Assembly (NCBI GenBank): GCA_029237695.1
Contig: CM055274.1
Span: 23,797,505 to 23,861,504, forward strand
Origin: Conchocele bisecta
Taxonomy: Eukaryota > Mollusca > Bivalvia > Lucinida > Thyasiridae
Direction: 5' to 3'
DNA: 64,000 bases
Numbering within the stretch: position 1 is the first letter of the stretch; the number at the start of each line of letters is the position of its first letter. Shown here piece by piece: positions 23,287-33,107 of this stretch. Position numbers and translations under genes: made by a program. The notes beneath the pieces were generated by a model that saw only the letters and a list, made by a program, of their open reading frames with translations, was not told the DNA's origin and did not search any database.

Positions 23287-26200
23287 GGCCTGTATATGAC
23301 TTAAAATTCAAAATGGCCGCCAAATTAATGTACATTTCTATATATTGTTCGTAATAGCTGGAATTGATCATTCAAATGTATGTTAGAAATTGATCACGTT
23401 GTTTTTGACACAGGCGTTTATTAATAATATCTATTAAAATAAAAAATTGCCTTCATAATATACATAACATTCTAAATTTCCGCCCAAATAATATAATTCT
23501 GCACATATTGGTGAAAACTGCTAAGTATATATGTTTTAGAAACAGTTTTCAGACATACATACTTATGTACTTGAATAAGGAGTTCCATGCAATAAAAGTT
23601 ATATAATAACATATAACATGTATGACATATACTTGAAATTCAAATACCGCCAAAATAATATATATTTGGTTCCATTGCCTTATGGTGTATGTTCACAAGA
23701 CGAGTACATTGACGCTAACAATAATGTGCAAATTACTAACAACTTATGTATCGAACGGTCTAATATAGTCACGATACGTGTATGCACGGTCTTCTAACAC
23801 CAAATGTGTTAATAATATACACATTGTGTTGCTGCATACGTTTTAACATGAAACGTATTAATACTTCTTCTGTCTTGAATTCTTAGCCTATATCTTCCAC
23901 ATACGACGTAACTTCATAATTTCCTTTGAATACGTATCGTCTTGTGCCAACATTATCTCCCTTACTTTGGAATACAGTGTCTGATCTACAAGTATGAATG
24001 TATAAGGACATGAAGGCCTCGCTTTGCATTCATGTTTCTCATACTCACTGTATTTATGGTATTATACTCGTCTGCTGGATGATGATATACTGGAAAAAAA
24101 CCCATATGTTGCGATTTCCTGATCACCCTTGCATAGTGCATCGTTCAGCCCTTAATAGCAGAAACGATCTGTCTATGTGTCCTTTTTTTCAATTTCTGAA
24201 AGATTTAGAAGATAAGTCAGCTGCTTTGAGCGCGTCAGTTGGTGAACAGAAGCTATGCGCTTCGGCGTCAACATCATGCCCCGGGAAACAAAATAGATTA
24301 TAATATTTAGTGTACTGTATTCCAACATGGAATAGTGTAACTTCGGCTTCGTTTGAATCTAACAATTTACTAGTATCTCCACCGAGCAACACACTTAACA
24401 TCTGATGTTTGCTTTGTGGTATGATCTCACCCATGTGCTCTGATCATTCCCAGTCCAATATCGATAGTTCTTGATATCAATTATATCAGAGTGAATCACT
24501 ATGTAGAGTTGAAGCTTCATAACTTACGGGCCTGTCGTTTCTATAAACGGCCTGTGTGATTTAACGGAGCTGTTTGACAATTCAGGTCCGACAAGAGCGT
24601 AGAAATATGCAAATTGACAAATTATACCAAATTAACAATTAATATTTCAATCCATGTTTGGAACAAAACAAAAAACTATCGTAAATGTGTTTGAATTCAA
24701 CTGGTGAAGGTGAAAATAGAACCGTAACTGAATGGTACGGAAATCCATGTCTAAAATGTTTTATTGCAATGAAAACGGTGTGGTTCGTGCTTGGTTCGAA
24801 ACGTACAGTAACATTGGCGGCTGATTGTCGCATATACCATCACGTGAGTTGTGATGTCTCACACAGCTCCAGTTAAGGTGCGTATTGGCGTATATTAATA
24901 CGCATTGATTATCAAAAGTAGGAGTACAAAATAAACACTGTGACAGCCATTTGAAAATACGTATTGATTTTCAAATGTATTAGTTAAAAAATAATGTAAT
25001 AAAGTTGAAAATGTACTTACTTGAGCTGCAACATGCAAGCTGAAATAACTGATTTTTTTCATTTGTTTTCTTTACTTATCATGTGTTCCCTATTTAATAA
25101 GGACAACAAGCGAAAATACATGTATAAAAGGAAAATACGCATTCTTTAGATACAAAACTTATCTGGAGCCCTGATATTAGTCTGTATGTATACGTGTACA
25201 GACATACTTATTCTTGGGAATCCCCATGTTTGTAATGCTACTGCATGATGCACATACGTATGTATCGTATAAGTTTATGGTTTGATAATGCTGTACTAGT
25301 TTTGTTTCCCATTTGATAAAAACCTCACAAATCGGCAATTGGTGGAAAGAATGAGGACGTTACAAATATGTAGGAAAATGTAGAATTCTTCGGCTATATT
25401 TCGTTGGACGCGGTTTTACGGTCTGTCGGTTCTTCAACCTATTTGTCATCGATTTTCGCATAAAACAAATTAACAGGAAATATACACAAGTGTACGACAT
25501 CACCGAAAGTTACATGAGGCACATGTTATGACATCGAACATATATGCCAAATGTGGCACAATTTCGGGCAAAACATACAAAATGCGGGAATAATTGATGA
25601 ACAACGCGAACATGGCGATATTATGTTTAAGACGTCAAAAACGCCGGAACGAGTGTCACTATTTGTCGTTTATTACGTTATATTAACACTGATTCACAAA
25701 AACAAAAACTATTCAGGTAATATCGAAGGTATACACAGCTGTGTGTCCAATTGGATTTATACTATCTATAGCCATTTCTGCCGGTCTATGTTATAGCATA
25801 TATATAAGTTTACATATATAATTGATTGATGACACATATACATGAACTTGTAACATACGTTTGATGTCGTTTAAAGTACATCATTTGAACCTGCAGTAAC
25901 ACTAAAGACAGACGTGTTTATATAGCGGCCATTTTTAATTATTTACGGCATTCCAAATTGAACATGTTTGTTACTTAGTAATAAGTTAACATATAATAAT
26001 AATAACATAAACAGTGTTTGTGCTGGAAGTAATATACAGATATGTATCATTTAAGGATGATAAACACTTAATTATTAAAAAGGTACCACACTATACTTAT
26101 CTTGGCGGCCATTTTGACATACTATAAGGTCATATTTAAGCGCTACTCATTGTTGCTTTTATGACACACTATTTGTAAATAGTATCAAGTGGAATGGTGT

Positions 26201-26480
26201 TGAACAATTATTTCTATGTCACAATAGTGAACAATGTTATTGACAAATATATATTGGATTGGGTGGCCATTTTGAAATCCAAGATCGTGGCCCTCTATGA
26301 ATTGGAAAACATGCAAAAAATATTTTCTGATATCTGTTTCTATAGACTATCCAACAATGTATAATTGACACTATAAACATAACTATAACAAAATTAATTA
26401 GCAAACCCCACACCTATGCAGCATTATTGACAATAATAGTGGCCATTTTGAATTCAAGATGGCGTCAAATACAGTGATGA
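23287..26480. repeat. Satellite-like cores and unclassified non-coding DNA of unit A
   Basis: No gene. The GCGGCCATTTT core of the ~160-bp repeat recurs at about 25,925, 26,104, 26,264 and 26,441, and its inverse (GCCGCCAAAT type) at about 23,312, 23,476 and 23,644. The 690-bp segment at about 23,617-24,308 is deleted in B but kept in C. Confidence 0.45.
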
Positions 26481-26939
26481 AAAAAATGGTACCAATTTTG
26501 TTTTTTGTTTTACTATGTCTCATAATGTAAATAAACACAAAAGTCAAGACTATAGCAAACATTTCAGCAAATGCTTTTTTTTCACATTCTGACGCCGACT
26601 ATATAGTTGGACATTTAATGAGTAATTCTCCCAGATAAATATTTCAACACAATCATTTACTCCTGATAATTCGAGTTAAATGAATTATATTTCAAAGTGA
26701 TTACAATTACATTAAATTGTTCTATTTTGATTTTTCTCTATATACCATCAAATGTGCACTCTAATAATCAGACGCATTATTTGTTTAATGGCAGTTCACT
26801 CTAGAATCAGTAGCGTAATTCCAGAATAACAATTTATCAGATAACGAGCTTTCTATTAGCCGAATACGTACTGACTTGTAACATATTGCTGTATCAGGCA
26901 TTGACCTGATAGGAATATACGGGTTACATCAAATTTAAG

Positions 26940-27010
26940 TCTGACGTTTCATTGGTCGGACGGCGTCACATGACGTTACCGAATTACGACAGTTGAATGA
27001 CGTCACGGAA
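26940..27010. promoter_or_regulatory. Possible regulatory block upstream of exon E1 (unit A)
   Basis: Within about 70 bp: TGACGT at 26,942, ATTGG at 26,951, CGTCACATGACGT around 26,964-26,976 and the full CRE TGACGTCA at 26,998-27,005. Matching blocks lie upstream of E1 in B (CRE 38,656-38,663) and C (58,821-58,828). Motif-based inference; it lies about 520 bp before the E1 acceptor. Confidence 0.35.
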
Positions 27011-27519
27011 ACAGGTCCACGTTCTTGTCAAAGAAAACTATGTCATAATTGCTAATTCGGTAGCCTACCTGATATCTGATGAAATAAATACTTTGCTAAC
27101 GCGTCGGCGTAAAACTGATTCTACAGACCATAAAACCTCCCACCTACCGCATGCCTATCCCCTAAATATGGATTTTTAGTGGTGAATAATAGTGACAAAT
27201 CCTGCAGATCCTGATGAAATGCATTTACAGTGTTTGCACATGTATTTCTGGACTGTATAGTGGCATTGGAAAACAGTGTAGATCCAGATGAGTTGACGCA
27301 TGACGAACCGTCTCATCAAAATTTGCACATTTTCACATTTTTGAGAACTAAAACACCTCCTTTTCATAAATGGATTAGTCTGAAAATCATTTTGTGACGA
27401 TTGGATTGACTGCAAAAATTAACATATCAAAAGCCATTCCAATTACTTAAGGGTGAAAGGGTTAAACGTATCACACGTTGTCTCGGAGTCCGTGATTCAG
27501 ATATTTCTTCTCTTCTCAG

Positions 27520-27657
27520 CTTGTGACAGCGGCACCTACGGCGACAATTGTACGTCTACATGTGGGAATTGTGCCGGGAATGAAGCTTGTAACCACGTTG
27601 ACGGTGTCTGTGCTGGCGGCTGTGAGGATGGTTGGCAGGGGACCACGTGCCACGATG
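27520..27657 (+). CDS. Internal exon E1 (unit A): EGF-like module
   Basis: A 138-bp phase 1-1 exon: acceptor CTTCTCTTCTCAG ends at 27,519, donor GTAACT follows at 27,658. The 46 codons encode an eight-cysteine module, CDSGTYGDNC, TSTC, GNC, then C at x5, x6 and x3, ending EDGWQGTTCHDG. Such modules form disulfide-locked extracellular rods in MEGF/SREC proteins. Copies in B and C keep length, frame, all eight cysteines and both splice signals. The exon can be added or skipped without altering frame. Which protein it belongs to is not determined. Confidence 0.85.
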
Positions 27658-28192
27658 GTAACTACCAATTTTAAGTTTCATGAATCCTGTTCAAATTGTA
27701 CGGCTATGTAAACAATGAAAACACAACATTTGTTTAAATAATATTAAATTTCATGAACAATTAAATCATTTCTCTATGGGAATTTAATATGGTGCAAATA
27801 AGCTGGAGAACCTGGAAGAGGAGTCGAAAAACGATAAATCCACTCTGAAACCTTGCTAGATAGCATGGAAATGAAAAGTTAAATTATGAAAGTTAAGACA
27901 TACATATGACATACATATGAACATTATTGCTGTACGTCCGGGCATGCATATGCATAATGCATAGTAAACTTTCTTTTGTGCTCAGTATATATAGCTAGAT
28001 CCATTTCGTATATTCGATTCTTCGCCGAGTGGAGACGAAACTTATTTGTGGCAGTTACTTGAGAAATGGGCTTATTGGATTTGTGACCAGTGTCGCTACT
28101 GATCAAATAGCACATTCCTGTAGCCGGATAGATAGCGATACATGTTGCTTGTTAGAAGCATGACGGGTGTTTCATTGATCGAATTGACGGAC

Positions 28193-28238
28193 AGTGCAGA
28201 TCCTGATGCGCATGCACATGCTGATCTGGATCTGCACT
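28193..28238. repeat. 46-bp near-palindrome, dyad repeat family
   Basis: Outer arms AGTGCAGATCC and GGATCTGCACT are perfect inverts and the inner part pairs imperfectly (GATGCGCATG against CATGCTGATC). Unit B has the homologue at 39,851-39,896 with one arm base changed. It could extrude a hairpin; no function is known to me. Confidence 0.6.
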
Positions 28239-28485
28239 GGTCACAACACCCATAAACCCCATTTCTCCATGTAAGATCTTAATTTTCATCTCTACGCGGC
28301 GTACATCCCCATAGCCAGTCACACAATCATGTAGTTGCTAACAATATACTCCCGTACCGTCAGTTCTGGCTACGGTCGAAGTAGATTGCAAGAGTTACTG
28401 TTCGCAACTACAAACCATGTCGTTGTCTAGCTTTGTTAAGGTGCAGCTAAAATATGCTGTGTATGACGTCGAATTTCTTTCCCAG

Positions 28486-28626
28486 TTTGCAGTATTGATT
28501 ATTACGGACCTGGGTGTAATTCTACATGCGGCCAATGTGCCAAGGCTCTGTCGTGTCACCATGTCAACGGTGAATGCGGTGCCGACGGCTGCCATTCGGG
28601 CTGGCAGGGATCCACGTGCCATGACG
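28486..28626 (+). CDS. Internal exon E2 (unit A): EGF-like module
   Basis: A 141-bp phase 1-1 exon with acceptor TTTCTTTCCCAG (ending 28,485) and donor GTAAGA (28,627), a strong splice pair. It encodes 47 codons with eight cysteines: CSIDYYGPGC, NSTC, GQC, then C at x5, x6 and x4, ending HSGWQGSTCHDG. It lies 0.83 kb downstream of E1 and joins it in frame, adding a second module in series. The last inter-cysteine loop is one residue longer than in E1. Unit B has a homologue; unit C has lost this part. Confidence 0.85.
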
Positions 28627-29156
28627 GTAAGACAGCTTACAATTGTTGTAAACCACACAAGGCTTTGTATTCACTAAGTTAAACCTTCCAAAGTATGTAA
28701 CTCGAACTGTTTCTAAAATGAATAAATTATGTTTATCCAATGACTAGTTCCGCTATTCCAATTATACATGCAGATTGTCATTTTAGATCAGTGAGGCAGA
28801 TAATAAACACGTTAATCTATACATGAATGGCCCAATGAAATACATGGGACTACTGTAAGTTACACGAAACCTGTCCACGGCTATATAACAATGCAAAACC
28901 ATGTCGAGTATGCACCGTTCTTTCAATGACCCACACATACTAATTATAACAAGTTTAAATTTCAATTCTTTAATTTCAAGGATGTATTTGAAATATACTT
29001 TTGAACGATGATATTAATATATGTGTCACAATTGAGAAATTATTTTACTCGCTCATTTAGATGCCCATTGGTCTTTGAGCATGTGCTATGCGTGTAGATA
29101 ACTAGTTGTCAATGGACATTTACAATACACTGGAAATAGCCTTGTGCATTTAAGTG

Positions 29157-29201
29157 CTAGAGGCTGCATCGTCCGCTGGCAAGGACACGCGGATCGCGAT
29201 G
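29157..29201 (+). pseudogene. Tail of an EGF-like exon at the unit B boundary
   Basis: Same exon tail as at 19,404-19,442, but the final cysteine codon TGT is GAT and the conserved Gly before Trp is Arg, giving RWQGHADRDG before GTAATC. Loss of the cysteine shows that it is not used as an EGF module. Confidence 0.6.
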
Positions 29202-29914
29202 GTAATCAGTTTTACTATTATTTGTAATAGCATTGATCATGTAATGGCTGTGTTCTCGCTGTCGCTTGTAGTACGTACATGTAACCATGATTTATAACAT
29301 GAACACATTGTTATTCTGTGCTGTAACCCATTTCATAACTGTGATATGACACACGTGTAATAACATTTGGAGCAAATTTGATTGGCTGGCCGCATCACCG
29401 TGATCGTGTATTCGTATTTCGCCCCAACTTATGTTATGTCATTGGAATAAAATGGAGACGTTCCAAATGACGTCTGAAATGGCGCGAAAAAGCAATGATG
29501 TTTTGGCGTTGACGTCATCATGTTTGAAACGCAATTAGAAGCGTCAGTGACTCGTTAAAATTAATGAAATTGTTCTAATATGATCCCGTTTTGTAATATG
29601 AAGTTTTTACAAACAATGTAACCTATTATATGGAATATTTATAATAATTTACTTGCAGAGATTAAAAGTATTTTTATATGGATATTTGTAACTAGATGCG
29701 AAAATAGTCAATGGCCTCTGCTCACTGAAACGTATTGGATATCTCCACTTTGGCTACTATTTGGCGAGTTAATGCTGGCAATGAATATGTAGACATAACA
29801 TAAGCATTTCTTTCACCTAATTTCTAACTGCATCACTAACTTTATATGGGATGATGTAAGCGTTAATCCTTAATTGGTCGGTACTGGACAATGTATGTCA
29901 TGAATCTTGTATAT

Positions 29915-30735
29915 GGATGCGCCCTGATTTGTTAGTCAGCACATGCTCATATTCATGGAGCGCCCTGTGTCCTAAACAACCTCTGGTTCACCTCAATCGT
30001 GTCATGAATTACGGCCGTATTTATAAGGCCAATATATCCCAATCACAGGGTATTGGAGCGTACGATTTTCATCATATTGACATGGAATGTTTTCAGTTTC
30101 CCCTTCATGAAGATTCTACAACCACAGTCATTTGGTATGTTCAGTAACAATTTGTTATCATCAGTGGCAAGTAGCACTAACACCTGGTAGCTTTCCTTGT
30201 ACTTCCGACCACGCGCGTTTCTATCATATGATTTCGTATACCGGTTGGGTTTGGTTCAATTTTTTTTGTCGGAGATTCAGTACTTTCTGGCAAGTAGTTT
30301 CAACGTTTTCGAGAAGCTCTGTCTCAGACCACATGTCATTGAGGAACTCTGACTGACTGATCTCCCGAGCAGTTCAAATGGGGAGAATGCTAGACTTTCC
30401 TGTGGAACTTCGCGATAGGCGATAAGCGACGCCTTGATGTATTATCAACATTTCTGAAACATTCACTCGCCATGCGCTTCAGCATATGCGTTGGTGTACC
30501 GTGGCATCTCTCTACCAACCCGTTGCACATCGGTTGGTAGGGTGTAGTAGTAAGTTGTCTCAGTGATAATAGCCTACTGACTGCTTGCATTACGGCCACG
30601 TAAATTGCGATATACAATCAGTCAATAATTTCTCAGGAGGTTCTAGTCGATAGAACATGTTTACGAGTTCCTCTGTTAGAAGTTCAGCTTCGATACTCGA
30701 TAATGGTACTACACTCTATCTCGTAATCCTCCGAC
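29915..30735 (-). pseudogene. Ty3/gypsy integrase relic (unit B)
   Basis: Homologue of 20,150-21,010. The core piece at 30,390-30,617 keeps SLRQLTTTPYQPMCNGLVER; the C-terminal part retains KLLL, FMKGKLKTFHVNM but has lost the GVY stretch through a small deletion. The Cys-Asn before Gly is closer to the family consensus than the Ser-Ile in A. Confidence 0.75.
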
Positions 30736-30736
30736 G

Positions 30737-30841
30737 TTTGTATTATGTGAACGCTACCGTAACGAAAGAATATTAAACAGTGAACAGTGTACATCGATTT
30801 ACATTATAATTATACATTTACTAAAGCCGTGTCCGACATTA
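30737..30841 (+). repeat. Extra ~105-bp copy of a downstream segment (B and C only)
   Basis: 30,737-30,840 repeats 31,246-31,347 almost exactly (GTATTATGTGAACGCTACCG to CCGTGTCCGACATT). Unit A has no such copy at the matching place (near 21,013), so a segment about 0.5 kb downstream was copied in before B and C separated. C keeps it at about 42,431-42,536. Confidence 0.7.
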
Positions 30842-30849
30842 TACATGTA
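30842..30849. other. Probable Tc1-type excision scar (TACATGTA)
   Basis: At the place where unit C carries the 1.7-kb TA-flanked element, B has TA-CATG-TA. The element ends CAGT...ACTG; excision leaving the outer two bases of each end between the duplicated TA gives exactly CATG. Insertion into the B sequence would not give the C flanks (C has TACACC directly after the element), so B is best read as derived. Confidence 0.6.
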
Positions 30850-33107
30850 CACCAATTTGTAAGTAGTTACCCTACACTGACTACGGCTTCGGGTTTGAAT
30901 GGTGCATCAATAAGCAGACAAGTGGTATGTTGCCCAATGATGAAACATACTTATATTTAAATATGTTTTTAGATTCAATGTGTGTTAACATGGTTAATGG
31001 CCGAATATTAGTCGACTGAAAGCCGTGAAACAGGCAGCAGTCGATTGTGCTTGCACTGTCTCGAGAAGTAAACCTAGACTAGCAATTTAGTTCCTTTTGT
31101 TATCTAATGTATAAAGTGGCACTAAGATTCTCGTAGGAAGTCCAAGGCTCAAACAGGAATCCCTACCATTTCCGCGCCGAATATTATCAGTATGCTATCA
31201 GAAGACACGTGTGTGCTCTGCTCAAATCCGAAGGTAAAATTGCATGTATTATGTGAACGCTACCGTAACGAATGTATATTAAACAGTGAACAGTGTACAT
31301 CGATTGACATTATAATTATACAATTACTAAAGCCGTGTCCGACATTCATATCTGTATAAAATGTTTGCTATATAATACCTTCGATTCTGTTTATCCTTTC
31401 GATAGAAAAGCAAGCAATTATACAAAGCAATGAATCATGTTGCACTCATCGATACATCAAGCTGGTTGCTGGAGAGATGGTGCGTATGGGATTTGTGGCT
31501 TTCTGATCGAGGTCTATACTGTTTGTCATCCATATATATTCTCGGCAGAGAATGCTATTTGAATGAAGACATGCATTACTTACAACATGCTAGCGATTTT
31601 GTATTTTTGAATAGACATCTGCCAGCCTGCACCCAAGACTGATCGGGGTTTACATTGTTTGTCGCTCTTATGTGATCTGTACCAGAACTTGCTTGGCTGA
31701 CATTCATAATCGACAAAATGAAAACGGAACGGATCTACAAATAAGAGGCACGGTATACACAAGTTTGTGCAGGCAATCGGTGCATGCCCGGACCAGCCTG
31801 TGCATCTGTGCCTCTGCGCAGCCTGATAGGGACCCACACTGTTTGCTACGGAAACAAACTAGTTTTTAATAATAAAACAGGCTTTGTGAAATGAATACAT
31901 AAATAATAAGAAATGTTCACATGTGTTTGTATCCATAGTCAGTGTGTGATCTGTGCAGTCTCATCCTGGTCGACACTAAATTTTATCGAAAATTATACCA
32001 ACAATGTAATCTATCTGAATAGTGAACCGAATCTACATTTAATATTCAAATTCCAAAATGTACGCCTGTGCAGTCTGATATGGGTCTATTCTGCTAGCTA
32101 ACTAGACGTATGTCACGCGCTCAATCCTACTACATTTATTAATCCCGAAACGTGTCGGTGTTCACAATATTTTGTATAGATAGTCAGTGTATGTCCAGAT
32201 CAGCATGTGCATCTGCGCGGTTTGATCTGGGTCCACATACCTGTAGCTTGCTACCCAGGCTTTTATCAACAACTTAACACACGTATGCGTGACTATTGAT
32301 ATGAATCTACAGCGAATATTCAATGATCGCATTGTCTTCAGTAAACAACCAGTTTATGTCCAGACAAGCCTGTGCAGCTGTGCAGTCTGATCTGTATCTA
32401 CACTGTTTTTACAAAACTAGTTGACTTATTGTGGGTATGATGGAGTGTGTGTAGCGTATTAGTAACCTATGGTGGTCGTTTATGGCAATTTAAAGGTGAG
32501 GGAATTTTTTAGCACAGATTAGTGTCATATGTCAACATATTCGTCTACCGTCGTTGGACTCCGTGTGGGTGTCGGCCAAGATATTTTCGCGTTTGGACAA
32601 GAGTTATATCCCTTTAAAGCCTTGAACACAAAATTAATGTATATATGCATTAATACATTCAAATAATGATACAATTCGCCAAGTTGTTGCTGTATGAAAA
32701 TAGGACATGACTGGGATATATATCTGATAATATGGGAAAGCTTAACAAATTATTGGAAGCTGTTCGTTACGTAACGGATAACGTACAATACGGAAATGTA
32801 ACGTCAACTTTGAATCTTGTGTGAGCAAGAATATCAGTCTGTCTCATACTTAAACTCATATTGGTAATGTTGTTCTCCTTATGTATAGTGTTGGATTTAA
32901 AACGATTTTATCTGCATGCACGGTGGACCTGGTTTTTTCTTTAAAGTTACGAAAAGTAGTCCCTGGGGCTCTCAAATAGGGACTGGGTTTTGAGCTCAAT
33001 GGGGATTTGCATACTTGTTGATAGTTAACGAATTGTGTGATGTATGTGTCTATTTGTAGGTTTGCATGTGTGCTGAGTCCGATAGAACAATAATCCAAAC
33101 CACATAT

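Larger units (their letters stand above)
19404..28905 (+). repeat. Tandem triplication, unit A
   Basis: First of three direct copies (A 19,404-28,905; B 29,157-40,566; C 40,867-59,757). A is the simplest, about 9.5 kb, lacking the 2.5-kb LTR-type insertion (empty site CATAT at 23,282-23,286) and the transposon copies. Order: EGF exon tail, minus-strand integrase relic, dyad-repeat cluster, satellite remnants, EGF exon E1, EGF exon E2. The last ~2.7 kb match B nearly perfectly, while the first part is more diverged from B than B is from C. Confidence 0.9.

Noticed and set aside
28395..28677. 86-87-codon frames overlapping E2 on both strands
   Set aside because: They cross the splice sites of E2 in wrong frames; the exon with its acceptor and donor explains the open sequence.
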